DNA from: Asterias amurensis
Lineage: Eukaryota; Echinodermata; Asteroidea; Forcipulatida; Asteriidae
Length of the DNA: 64,000 bases
Assembly: GCF_032118995.1 (NCBI RefSeq)
Contig: NC_092668.1
Coordinates: 12,689,501 to 12,753,500 of the forward strand
Direction: 5' to 3'
The notes under the pieces are model-generated. The model was not told the origin of the DNA, made no database searches, and saw nothing but the letters and a program-made list of their open reading frames with translations. Made by a program: the position numbers and the translations under genes. Of the stretch, positions 1 through 11,100 are shown one piece after another (position 1 is the stretch's first letter; every line of letters begins with the position of its first letter).

Positions 1-35
1 CCTTGTGTTTGATGAACTTTTTGTTTTTGTTTTAG

Positions 36-3000
36 GTTATTGCCTTTGCTAAAGGGATGGCCAGTGCGCAAACTGAATGAACATCCACAAATGGGACTCT
101 TCCACTTTTTCAAGTAGGTATAATTAATTAGCCAATCGAAGGCAATGCTTTCCCTTAATTATGCCAGTTTTTTGTTATTATTGTATATTTCTGGTAGTGA
201 AACCAAGGATGCTTCACAAGTGAACTTGAAGCCATTGGACACTTTCGGAACAGAACATTTTTTTAAAGTTCACAGATTTACAAATAACTTACAGGGTTTA
301 CAGAAGGTAATGGTGAAAGACTTCCCTTGAAATATTATTCCATGAAATGCTTTACTTTTTGAGAAAACATCAAAACAATTATCAATTCTTGATATTGAAA
401 ATAACAGATTTATTTTAAACACATGTCATGATGTGGAAACGTGCGAAATCAAGGGTTGGTTTTCCCGTTATTTTCTCCCGACTCTGATGACCGATTGAGC
501 CTAAATTTTCACAGGTTTGTTATTTTATATTATAAGTTGTGATACACGAAGTGTGGGCCTTTGGACAAACTGTTTACCGAAAGTGTCCAATGGCTTTAAT
601 CACCGTAGCTCGCAAGCCTGAGGAAACCTGTAAACAAAGGTGCTTGCTGTGTGATCCAGAAACACAGCGATTAACCCTTTACTCTTCCACAATAAGTGTT
701 CTGGGTTCTTTCCCGTGCAATACCATTCTTTGAACACAAGACCTACGGCTTAGCGTCCCATCTAAAGGACAAAGCAATTACTATTAAGTATCTTGCTCAC
801 AATTAAACTAATTATATCAACAAATTATTATTCAAATAATAATAATAATATTATAATAATCTTAATATAATTCTCAGACGGGGTGCAGTCATAACAAAAG
901 ACAGCAACAACTCAGACTGGATCTATATCGTCAAGTCGGTAAGTTCAAACTATTTACACAAAATTATTTGGGGTTAAAAACAGAAAATTGTACTAGAGAG
1001 GGATGCATGAACATGCAACTCCCAGAAAAGTGCCAGCACTCAAACAACTGAGCCATCTATCCCTGAAGTCGGCAGTCCAACTATTTTGTCAATATCTACG
1101 CACAAATTCAAAAGCAAATATGAGAACAATTTGAAACTTTGCAGAATAAAAATTAAATTAAGAACTTTGCAGAAACTTGATGGAAGATGACCAAGGCCGA
1201 AAGCTGGTAAGCGCAGAAATTTGTCTTGCACATAATCAAGATTGGATTACCAGCCAAAATACTAAGCTGTTAACATTGTCACAGCTGGTGCCCTAATCTA
1301 AATCTTACTCATTGCTTTTACTAGGGGTCTTGTCAGGTTATAAAGGAGTTATCCGAGACGAGACCCATCCAGCGTCGGAGTAGTACCTGCCTCGATCCAA
1401 ACATGAACGAGAAGTTTGCACCCAATGGGCTCAATGTTGGTAAGTAGCTGTTCAATATTCAAAGATTTACTGTGGTGGGTCTGAGAGAGTTGCTAATACC
1501 CGGCCCTAGTTAAGTCACAATTAGCTTGCAAGTAGTTTGCGACATGTTTCTAGGAATTTTCAGCTCGGGCACTACAAATTTCCTTGCGGCTGTCAAGTAC
1601 CGTTGTGGAATCTGGCGGGCATCATGTTAATTTTTACTTTGGACTTAAAACCTGGTGCGGCGATTCGCATTGCAAACTCATTGCCAATAAATCAATTGAT
1701 GTCTGGCCGATGTCCTGCAGGGTATCCGGACATCGGACAGGTGCCAGGCCAACAGAAGGTTACATGTTCTTCAAACATTTTTAACAGCAAAGTATTTTTT
1801 CCCCCTTTTTTTTTGTATTGTTACAGCACCAAAGATAGACAATGGGAGACGTAGGTCATCAGTTAATCCACTAGACACGAGTGGTTTGAAAGTTCCATCA
1901 TTTGATGACACCAAGGTAATAATAACAATTAGATTGCTCCAAAGGTTTGGAGCAGCTGCATAAAAACACTTGGAAGATGAAGAGTATTGCGGTTTTGTGA
2001 GAATCCTTCTGTCTGAGCTGGAACGGACTTTGCGATTAGGCTGGTATGGCATCCATCTCACACTTTCTTTTTCAAATATTTTGAACAACTTTTTTATGGG
2101 TCTCCAAATCAAAAATCTGCCTGGAAATAAATGGTGAAAACTAAAGAGCTCTGAGACTCTTTTAAGCTTGGAAACTCTCGCTTTGCAAAGAAACTTCCAT
2201 TAGAAAACCTTAAAGTCCATGGTAAATTTTTGAAGGGACACCAAGACAAAGATGCCGGGGGGGGGGGGGGGCAACAGCAGCCGTGGCCTCCAGGCCTGCA
2301 CATTTCTTTTTCCCCCGCAAGTCACCCTCACAACACACTGCAACTAACTTACTGTAATCTTTGTGTATCTTTCTACCCACAGTCTCAGAACGGTGATAAG
2401 AAAGTTGTCTTTGTTCAACTTGACATGCTGCTTTCTAAAGACGTATTTGTAAGTATATCAAACAGACTACACTAACTTAGTGTAATCTTTGTGTATCTTT
2501 CTACCCCCAGTCTCAGAACGGTGATAAGAAAGTTGTCTTTGTTCAACTTGACATGCTGCTTTCTAAAGACGTATTTGTAAGTATCTCAAACAGACTGCGA
2601 AAGTCTTGGTACAGGGACCAAGGGTTTGATTTTGTTTCCTTTGCACAGACAAAAAAAATAATACGACAACCAGAGATTGGTGTTGGTGTATTGAGTTTGG
2701 AATACTTCTTAAGGTTTTGAGAGAGCAGAATTACCTGTGGCAAACTGCTTACCGACCTATGGTACAAATGCACAAAATTGTTGACAACACAAATGATAAT
2801 ACAATTAACATCAACAGGTAGACTGGTGTAACAAACGTAGTCAAGTAGAAAGAGATGAAAACAGAGACAGAAAAAGCACACAGGAAAAAGCAAAGGATGA
2901 ACATTGATGAGTGCGACAAGGAGGCAGGGTTGTAATAATTTTTGATGACCTGTTTTTTTAACAAAATAATGTAATTTAACTACGAGTTTCAACTTTGTAT

Positions 3001-3472
3001 TAAAGGCAGGGTATACTTTTGGTAATTGCAAAGACCAGTATCCTTCCTTTTTGTATCCAAACATATCTACTCAACAGAAGTTTTTATGGTCATTAACTTG
3101 CTGAGTAGTTGCCAAAAGTACACACTGACTTTAGGAAGATCAAAAAGAAACTTACTCAGATCTTCCGTTCTCCATGAATTCCAGGGACTGCCGTTCCTTT
3201 GCTCCGAGGCCGGAATCACCGACGCTAAGCAGCCCAGTCTCAGCTTGGTCAGCCGCGGTGCCGAAGTCGTCATGCTCAGCAAACGTTTCTTCCTGGAGCA
3301 CGCCAACCAGTTTGTGATCCGCCACCTCAAGGAGATCGTCCGGCCGTACCCGATGCAGGAGACGCTACAAAAGCACTTGCAGGCCCACACCGACTGGCAA
3401 CACTTCAAGCAGAAAACCATGTCCAATGCGGTGACGGGTGTCAGACGCAAGTCGGTCACACAACCGCCATGA
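36..3472 (+). CDS. Cyclic nucleotide-binding domain protein, CNBD2-like (5' end outside window)
   Basis: Exons read as 36-113, 878-938, 1325-1439, 1827-1915, 2383-2448, a duplicate 2511-2576, and 3185-3472 with a TGA stop. All junctions are GT-AG and phases agree. The peptide runs LPLLKGWPVRKLNEHPQMG, then FKRGAVITKDSNNSDWIYIV (opening strands of a cNMP-binding beta-roll), a basic Ser-rich linker, VVFVQLDMLLSKDVF, and finally SLSLVSRGAEVVMLSKRFFL, which is typical of the roll's end and following helix. Mammalian CNBD2 (CRIS) is a cAMP-binding protein needed for sperm function. In this last roll the phosphate-binding cassette looks degenerate: after VFG there is no clear Gly-Glu...Arg-Ala signature. 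The 2383-2448 and 2511-2576 exons are identical 66-nt phase-0 exons, so the mRNA may carry either or both. The family assignment (CNBD2 rather than another cNMP-binding protein) is from memory of sequence style and is moderate; the cNMP-fold call is firm. Confidence 0.72.
224..599. mobile_element. MITE, family D (GGACACTTTCGG termini)
   Basis: Inverted ends AAGCCATTGGACACTTTCGG and CCGAAAGTGTCCAATGGCTT flank a palindromic interior with an inner arm GATATTGAAAATAACAG. The right end is followed by TTAA; the left has TTGA. It lies in an intron of the CNBD2-like gene. Two more copies lie at 38880 and 47625. Confidence 0.75.
2255..2576 (+). repeat. 128-bp tandem duplication containing an exon
   Basis: The segment around 2342-2470 recurs at about 2470-2597. 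It includes the intron end, the 66-nt exon and the start of the next intron. The exon copies at 2383 and 2511 are identical. Intronic differences include CCCACAG versus CCCCCAG at the acceptor and GTAAGTATATC versus GTAAGTATCTC at the donor. A 12-nt poly-G run lies just upstream near 2259. Confidence 0.9.
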
Positions 3473-3550
3473 GGTTATATCTATCACCTGTCGAGGGTGC
3501 TCTTCACATGGCTCACCTGAGCGTATCACTGTTCTGAATGAGACAGTGGC

Positions 3551-4058
3551 TAACACCCGGTTCAGACAGACGTTCCAGAGTTGCACCGAACCATTGAATT
3601 AAAAGGACATGTTGCCTTAGTCAGATCGGGGCGAGTTGGTCTATGAAAAGCGTTTGTAACCGTTTGTGATGAAAGGCATATAAATATGTTTTAAAAGTAG
3701 AATATAATAATCCACACAAAATATGCCTGGAAATTGTGTGGTTTTTCTTTTACTTTGCGAACTAACAAAAGTCAGCCATTTTGTGAAGTAAAACCATGCA
3801 ATTTTGAGGCATATTTGTGTGAATTATTAAATTCTACTTTTAAAACGTCTTTCTAATCATATGCATTTTATAACAAGCAGGAACAAATGCTTTTCAAAGA
3901 CCAACTCGCCCGATCCAAGACAATGTGTCCATTTAAAGTACATGAAAAGTTTGACATCTGAAAACAGTTCAGCCGCGACTGGACATGCTTGAAGTCGAAA
4001 GATCAACTGTTGTAGTCGTTCGGTGTGACCCTTGAGCGCCTGTCTGAACCCAGTGTTA
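3551..4058. mobile_element. Outer palindromic element carrying a nested MITE
   Basis: TAACACCCGGTTCAGACAG at the left pairs with CTGTCTGAACCCAGTGTTA at the right, giving terminal inverted repeats. Between them sits a complete family-B MITE (3599-3936), so the family-B insertion is younger. The element lies just past the CNBD2-like stop codon and is probably within or next to its 3' UTR. Confidence 0.65.
3599..3936. mobile_element. MITE, family B (TTAA-flanked), nested
   Basis: Bounded by TTAA on both sides. Ends read AAGGACATGTTGCCTTAG and the complement of CCAAGACAATGTGTCCAT. The interior has the family-B arms (GAGTTGGTCT, AGTAGAATATAATAATCC, CACACAAA). It is older than the 4424 and 10179 copies, judging by end divergence. 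Confidence 0.8.
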
Positions 4059-4423
4059 AATATCACAACTGCTAACAGTCAGCAGTGATCACCATGTATC
4101 AAACATTCTTTCTGAGTTTTTGTACAAAGTTGATTGACGGTATTATGATAATATTATAAGAACATGTGTTTATAATAATTTTGTGAAAAATTGTGAAAAT
4201 CTGATATTTCTGTGTATTATTATTTGTATAGCAGTTTTGATAAATCCTAGATTGGAAAATTTTGCTGAATATGTTAAAAAAAAATTGCAAGCATGAAGAG
4301 GTCATTAACTTTCCAGTTTTTTTTTATCCTAAAAATAAAGTCAGAATTTAAAAAAATTCTTTCGGAAGAAAAATAATACGGACTAGGCTCATTAAAGGGT
4401 AACCATATTTTTGGTATTCACTC
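4059..4423. other. AT-rich spacer
   Basis: No gene seen. There are long A and T runs and an AATAAA near 4335 that could serve transcripts from the left. A short minus-strand open frame here is low complexity and unsupported. Confidence 0.5.
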
Positions 4424-4812
4424 TTAAAGGAACACGTTGCCTTGGATTGGTCGAGTTGGTCTTTGAAAAGCGTTTGTAACCGTTTTTATAAAATACATAT
4501 GGGTAGAAAGATGTTGCAAAAGTAGAATACAATGATCCACACAAACATGCCTCGAAATTGCGTGGTTTTCCTTTAACCTCGTCGACTAACACGTCGGCCA
4601 TTTATGGGGGTCAAAATTTTGACTCCCATAAATGGCCGACCGTGTTAGTTCGCACAGTAGAAGGAAAACCACGCAATTTCGAGGCAAACTTGTGTGGATA
4701 ATTGTATTCTACTTTTAAAACATCTTTCCAACCATATGCATTATATAAAAAATGGTTACAAACGCTTTTGTTTTGACCAACTCTACCGATCCAAGGCAAC
4801 GTGTTCCTTTAA
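4424..4812. mobile_element. MITE, family B (TTAA-flanked)
   Basis: Bounded by TTAA. Ends are AAGGAACACGTTGCCTTGGA and the complement TCCAAGGCAACGTGTTCCTT. It is nearly fully palindromic, with the turn at ATTTATGGGGGTCAAAATTT near 4600-4625. Related copies lie at 3599, 10179, 32700 (part) and 57508. Confidence 0.88.
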
Positions 4813-4829
4813 AATTAATGGCAATAAAA

Positions 4830-5000
4830 ACATTTGGTAATGATAGAAGCCATCAGCAACTTTCGATAGTATGAAGCTTTTTTCAAAAATATTTCATTTC
4901 AATTTATGTGGTTTTGTAAAAAGAGACAAGTTTTTATGTCTCAAAATTTGAATCTGAGAAGTGTTACTCTCAATAGCGTTTCTCAACAGCTGCAGTGCTT
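4830..5000. mobile_element. MITE fragment, family E
   Basis: Contains CAACTTTCGATAGTATGAAG, CTCAAAATTTGAATCTGAGA and the following CTCAATAG stretch, shared in order with the element at 13406-13776 and the fragment at 62740-62985. No intact termini seen. Confidence 0.5.
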
Positions 5001-5055
5001 CTTACCAAGTGTGTTTTAAATGGTCGTTAATTTCTTGAGTGATTATCAAAGATCC

Positions 5056-5426
5056 TTAAAGACACGAGACACTATTGGTAATTGTCAAAGACCAGTCTTC
5101 TCACTTGGTGTATCTCAACATAGGCACAAAATAACGAATCTGTGAAATTTGAGCTCAATTGGTCATCGAAGTTGCGAGATAATAATGAAAGAAACACTAA
5201 GTTGTGTGCTTTCAGATGCTTGATTTCGAGACCTTAAATTCTAAATCTGAGGTCTCTAAATCAAACTCGTGGAAAATTACTTCTTTCTCGAAAACTACGT
5301 CACTGCAGAGGGAGCCGATTCTCACAATGTTTTATACTATCAACCTCTCCCCATTACTCGTCACCAAGAAAGGTTTTATGCTAATAATTATTTTGAGTAA
5401 TTACCAATAGTGTCCACTGCCTTTAA
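5056..5426. mobile_element. MITE, family A (TTAA-flanked)
   Basis: TTAA plus AAGACACGAGACACTATTGG at the left; CCAATAGTGTCCACTGCCTT plus TTAA at the right. The interior contains GAGCTCAATTGGTCATCGAA, a TTTCGAGACC...GGTCTCTAAA hairpin, and GAGCCGATTCTCACAATG. Family A is the most frequent repeat in the window. Confidence 0.88.
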
Positions 5427-5801
5427 ATTTTATAAGTGTGACCATCAATTGAATAATGTAAATAACTGTTTTTATATCAACAAAATTGTATAAACAAAAT
5501 TCAGATGTTTTTTGTTTTGTGGGGAAAAACCTCTGAAATAATTGTTCTTTTTATTCCCATGGAGACAAAATATTTACAAATTATTTACATGTTATTTTTG
5601 TACAAATAAATATTGCATGAACTCCTTACAATAAAACAAAAACACTTTGACAATCAAAATTGAGCTGTCTCGTCATATCAAAACTAGGGTCGGAAGCCTG
5701 AAAGAATTCTTAAATGGTTTAAGTCAATAAAAAAACTAATTGTGACAAACCACTTGGGTTCTTTGGCTTTTCAAACAAAAAAGGCTCTTCTTTTGGCTCT
5801 T

Positions 5802-6177
5802 TTAAAGGGAAGGTACACGTTTGGTAATTGCCAAAGACCAGTCTTCTCACTTGATGTTTCCCAACATAAGCATAAAATAACAAACCTGTGAAAATTTGGG
5901 CTCAGTTGGTCATCGAAGTTGCGAGAAAATAATGAGAGAAACAACACCCTTGTTGGACGAATTTGTGTGCTTTCAGATAGGAATAAAAGACTTCTAGCTA
6001 GAAGTCTTTTATTATTTCAGTGAGAAATTACCTCTTTCTCAAAAACTACGTTACTTCAGAGGGAGTCGTTTCCCACAATAATTTATACTATCAACAGCTC
6101 TCCAATGCTCGTTACCAAGTCAGTTTTTAAGTGAATATTTGTTTAGAGTAATTACCAAACGTGTACCTTCCCTTTAA
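5802..6177. mobile_element. MITE, family A-related with GGTACACGTTTGG ends
   Basis: TTAA plus AAGGGAAGGTACACGTTTGG at the left; CCAAACGTGTACCTTCCCTT plus TTAA at the right. The interior resembles family A (GCTCAGTTGGTCATCGAAGT) but the turn is a small hairpin GACTTCTAGCTAGAAGTC. Confidence 0.85.
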
Positions 6178-7070
6178 AGCAAGTTTCAATCAATTCTTTT
6201 CTGAAGCATTTTGTGAATACCCTGAACAAATTCCTTATAATCTTCCGTTGAAGAGGAAGGAAAATGACAAATTCAATTTTGTGGTACTCATTTTCCTATA
6301 GACAAAGTCGTAATGTAAATGGAGGGAAAAAATACAAATCTCTAACCTCACGTAAAAATGGTGTAAATTGCCATTGTATTCAACGGTAACCCATCCAATG
6401 CAAAGTTTGTCAACATCCAAAACATCTGATGACCTCGTTCTGATAAAATAGGGTCTCTACATTTTTTTTACGAGGATGTTTTCGTTCTCGACTGGCTGTC
6501 AATAATATTAAATCAAAACAATCAAATTTCTAGTCACTTCTTAATACTTCTTCGTTCATCCGGCCCATAAGAGAAAAAATTAAATAAATAGATTTTATAC
6601 AAATTTTTTTAGTCGTTCTCATCGCCATTTGTTTGAAACTAGAAAAAATTTCCATGAACTTATTACAACCACATATTGAGAGATGAACTCATTTGGTGGA
6701 CTTTGAACAATGGAGAAGTAAAAAATGATTGCAACACATTTGAAAAACTACATCCCCTCCCTCTCCCCCCCCCCCCCAAAAAAAAAAGTAAAGGCCCAAA
6801 AACTTCTCCCTAATCGGATGAAAAATTCAGTGCCGTACATAACCTGAGAAAGTAAACTATTACGTCTTACATTTACAATTCCTCTTCTCTGATATTTGGC
6901 CCGTCCGGTGCGTTGGGCAGACCCTCCGTTGATTCCTCCTTACCGGGCGGTGTTGCGCATAACATGTTGACACTTATCCGCATTGGGAAAGGGGCGTGTC
7001 TATCAACGGTTAGCACCACTGCTTCCTGATTGGACGGAAACAAAGTTGAAAAGGATTGTTGGTTTTTATG
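6178..7070. other. Spacer downstream of the GMCL1 gene
   Basis: No supported gene. The missing GMCL1 terminal exon should lie on the minus strand somewhere below 8124. A pyrimidine-rich AG acceptor before 6843 (minus) would open in the right phase, but its translation does not convincingly match the conserved GMCL1 C-terminus. A poly-C/poly-A run lies at about 6765-6787. Confidence 0.4.
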
Positions 7071-7370
7071 CATAGAGTTATATATAAGAACTAGAGGGCG
7101 CACTGGCCTATTACGCACCCCGGTATGCGGGCAGGCGGTCATTTTCTAAGTTGACAAAACAGCCATCTCACAGCGTGTGTTTGTGCGGCCATTTTGTAAG
7201 TTGAACAAACAGCATCGCATGAGCGTTCAATAAAAAACCCTCAAAAACTCAAACGTGTATTTTATATTTGACGCGCGTACAGAATGGCGTGCTTGTCATC
7301 TTGAGGTCCCGTCGCGTTTGTGCAAGAAGCATCCCCAGTGCGCCCTCTAGTTCTTATATATAACTCTATG
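7071..7370. mobile_element. 300-bp terminal-inverted-repeat element
   Basis: The ends are perfect inverted copies of about 36 bp starting CATAGAGTTATATATAAGAA and reaching GGGCGCACTGG. The interior is not palindromic and holds repeated GGCCATTTT and CAAACAGC segments. No transposase frame; non-autonomous. Confidence 0.85.
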
Positions 7371-7658
7371 TTTTTATATCACTACAAAATAAAAGGGTAA
7401 AAAAGAGGTGTGTTCCCCGCTGTGCATGGAGGTCAATATTGTAAGTGAGTGGCCAGGTCGGTTTTTAGAAGTTGAGATAGTCTGAAAAAATGGAAGTTTG
7501 GTTGAGAGCGTACCACATTCACTACCTTACAGGGAGACTGAGAACAAAACAAAAAAGGGAAAATAAAAGGTCTCCATCGAGGAATTCTAGGGGCTGGCTG
7601 GGGGGGGGGGGAGTGCTCCACAAGAAACTCTGTAAACAAAGTCTATGAGGTACAGTAC

Positions 7659-7849
7659 AGCCCGTTTCATACTTCCTGCGAATGCGAATGCGATACGAAT
7701 GGTGGCGTCACAAATTCGCAGCAAAATTCGCACTACGTTGAGTTGTGCTCAACTCTCTTGTGAATATCGCAGCGAAAGAGGGGCTGTGACGTCAAATTCA
7801 CATCAAATTCGCATCGCATTCGCATTTGCAGGAAGTATGAACCGGGCTT
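7659..7849. mobile_element. Palindromic MITE with AGCCCG termini
   Basis: AGCCCGTTTCATACTTCCTG at the left is matched by CAGGAAGTATGAACCGGGCT at the right. The arms continue through GCGAATGCGAATGCGATACG. A central CTACGTTGAGTTGTGCTCAA region forms the turn. Confidence 0.85.
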
Positions 7850-8123
7850 AAAGGTTTGCGGTAAACCCATGTAATGATAATCTCTAAATGAGTTGGGGTG
7901 GTTCTAAAAAGAATCGTTGGTTTCAACTCGACGTTTCAATCAGTATGCTCTAATCGTCTTCTGGAGAAAGTCTATGAGGAAATGTTGAGCAAAGGAACAA
8001 AAGAAACTCCACAGTGATGCATACTATTTAAGAATGTGTACATTGTGACTTTTGTGTATTTTCACAGATGTTTTGTCTAGTATAAAGTAGACTGGCTAAA
8101 GAGCAATACTATTTTTTTTTTAC

Positions 8124-11100
8124 CTCGTCTTTATTGAGTTTCAGCACTTTGAGATCACTCTTCTTCAGGTACATGACATGCCCCTGTCCATCGTAGGAAA
8201 CTACACGCACTCTGCAATCAATCAATCAAACAATAATAACAATAACTGAATTTCTTCCAAAGGATGCAAAGCGCTAGCACCATATTCATAAATCTCTAGA
8301 TGAGCTGTGGTGGTTCTGAAAAGAACCAGTGGCCAGTTTTACGAATGCAAAAAAATTCTAAATAAAGGCTGGTGGGTCTCGGTCCCCCTAATTCTGAGAG
8401 CAGTCGTCAATTTCACAAAATGCTAGGATTATCCGATCTAAAGTTTATAGGACGAATAACCCGTCCTAGCTAAGGATTGGTTCAATGCGTCCTACGTCTT
8501 TGGATAGGGAACTTAACTAGCCCTAACGTCCTAAGATTAATCCTAAGTTAGGATTAGTTTGGTGAAATCGACAGCTGGTGTTATAGGGAAATCTTTCCCC
8601 TGGACATGAGGGAAATAAGCTATCGGAAGAAGTTTGTACACAGTTCACCATATGGGGGAACAAAATCTACGGGGGACAGAATCTCTTGCCACATCGAAAC
8701 CCTCCAGATGTTGCAATTCGGGAGATTTTACAAACTGAGAGCATCACCAGAAATTCTGAAGGCTCATGGAAGTTTTGAAAAAAATCGTGCAATCATGAGC
8801 AAATCTTGAGAAATCACACGCCCATGTGGTTCAAAACCTCTCAACAGAGAGGATCAACTTGATTTGAATACAGCTTTACCTGAACATAATATTCCTTGAG
8901 TTTTGAAGACTGACGCTAGCTACCACTGGGTGTGTGATGGTGTTACGACGAAATATCAGTAATCTGAAATGAAAACAGAACAATTAAAATTGAAGGGCGC
9001 TTTTCCAAGCAAATAAAGGTTACTCAACGTCCCAGTGACTTATCATGTTTGAATGGGTCTTGGCTAATCTCTGCTTAGCAGGGAATTTGTCGAGATTATC
9101 TGCTTATGGGACTACACATCTTTACTAAATACATTGAACTAAAAACCTTCTAAAACGGCAAGTTTGCTTATTCAACATTTAATTGGCCAGTCAAACCACA
9201 GAGCTCTCAGCTGGGTGCATTGGCATAAAGCATGTCTTTTAGTGCATCGGAGAACTGTGTGCTGTACAACGAGTAAAACCACGTCTCATTTGAAATTGGA
9301 AACGACAAGATGACTGCTATAAATTTGGGGAAAGACACTGACCTGTTGGCAAATGTGAAGAGTACGTCCATTCCGTAGTTGTATCCAGTCCAACGCCAGC
9401 AATACTGTTCATGATATAATCAAATGAATAGTTATAAAAAGAAAATGGGCCTCGTAACCAACTTTAGCTCACATAAATCAGCGTAGAAATTGTCATTATA
9501 ATAAATAAATCTCCAAATCTTACGTCTGTTTCTCTTGCGATGACCCTACCGCATCGTAACGATTGCTGGTCGAAGACTTCAGGGGACACTGTCTCTTCGG
9601 TCGGGCTGATGGTTTCAATTGAAAATGGCATCATCAATCAATCATCCATTAATCAATCAATATTCATTTATTTCCATACTAAAAAAAGGTAAAAAATATT
9701 AAACATTACGTGAATCACCTTTTAAAAGCAGACCCGATTTTGCCTATGACAAACTCGGGTTCGTACTTACTGGTTTGGGAATGCTGAAAAAAAAACGTTC
9801 ATGAGGCGTAAATATTTGGTTGAGGGTGTCACTGCATTTGAGTTTACTGACACAAAACAAAACCGTACAGGTACTTATTTATTATGTGAAGTATTGGGAA
9901 AGGATGTAAAATGTTATCATGCGAGTAATTTTTAATCTCTTTTACATCTCTTTAGCAGATGAGTAAGAAGGCTTGTGGGTCAGAATCACTTTTTGGTGGG
10001 CATTATTTTCTTTTTCAATCAAAATTTAGGAAAATATTTTTCAATCTCTTTGTGTTAACTAACCCTTGGCTCTGGCCCTGCTCCAGGCACAGCATTGTTT
10101 GCCATTGTAGTTGATACACTGGTAGTAACCATTCTGAAAAAGGCAAAAAATAAATAAAAATGGATCAATATAATAACATTAAAGGAACACGTTGCCTTGG
10201 ATCGGTTGAGTTGGTCTTTAAAAAGCGTTTGTAACCGTTTGCTACGAAATGCATATGATTAGAAAGATGTTTTAAAAGTAGAATATAATGATCCACACAA
10301 ATTTGCCTCGAAATTGTGTGGTTTTCCTTTTACTTTATAAACTAACCAGTCGGCCATTTATGGGAGTAAAATATTTGACTCCCATTAATGGCCGACGGTG
10401 TTAGTCGACGAGGTAAAAGGAAAACCACGCAATTTCGAGGCAAATTTGTGTGGATCATTATATTCTACTTTTAAATTATCTTTCTAACCATATGCATTTC
10501 ATAACAAACGGTTTCAAACACTTTTCAAAGACCCAACTTGTCCGATCCAAGGCAACGCGTTCCTTAAAAGATCATAATTAAACAACATAGCAGGAAGATA
10601 GTTGCAAGGTGTCCTCACCATACCAGGCACATCCATACAAATGCTCCTTCTACCCTCGATCCATCCGACTATGGAACCAGCTCCCAGTAGCCACTGTGAA
10701 TAGCAGCCTTCAAGGAAACTGCCCTACCAGCTACTAGAGGGATGAGGCTACCTGTGGGCTCACATCTCCTCCAATCCATCATTCAGTTTTTACGCACCCT
10801 AAGTTATCGTCTTTTGTTATCAGTCTTTTTGTCTTGGCGACACCTTAACTTTACCTTATTTCTTATGCACTATGCCTGTGACGTCAATTCTGCACCATCC
10901 TAGTATAGCTATTGATAGCTGAATAAGGATTGAAGATTGAAGGCACTGTCTCGGACATTATGTGAAGACAAACTGTGGGCCTCCCACCAAAACTTGTGTG
11001 TTCTTGAGCAAGGCACTTTATCATAATTGCTTCTCTCCACCCAGTAGTAATAATGGGGGGGAATAGAAATAGTCATTTAATGTCAAGGAAACCTGATGTA

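Noticed and set aside
9771-9783. A 13-nt micro-exon in GMCL1 with good splice sites
   Set aside because: Including it shifts the frame and stops soon after. Joining 10064 directly to 9605 gives QGPTEETVSPE, which fits GMCL1.
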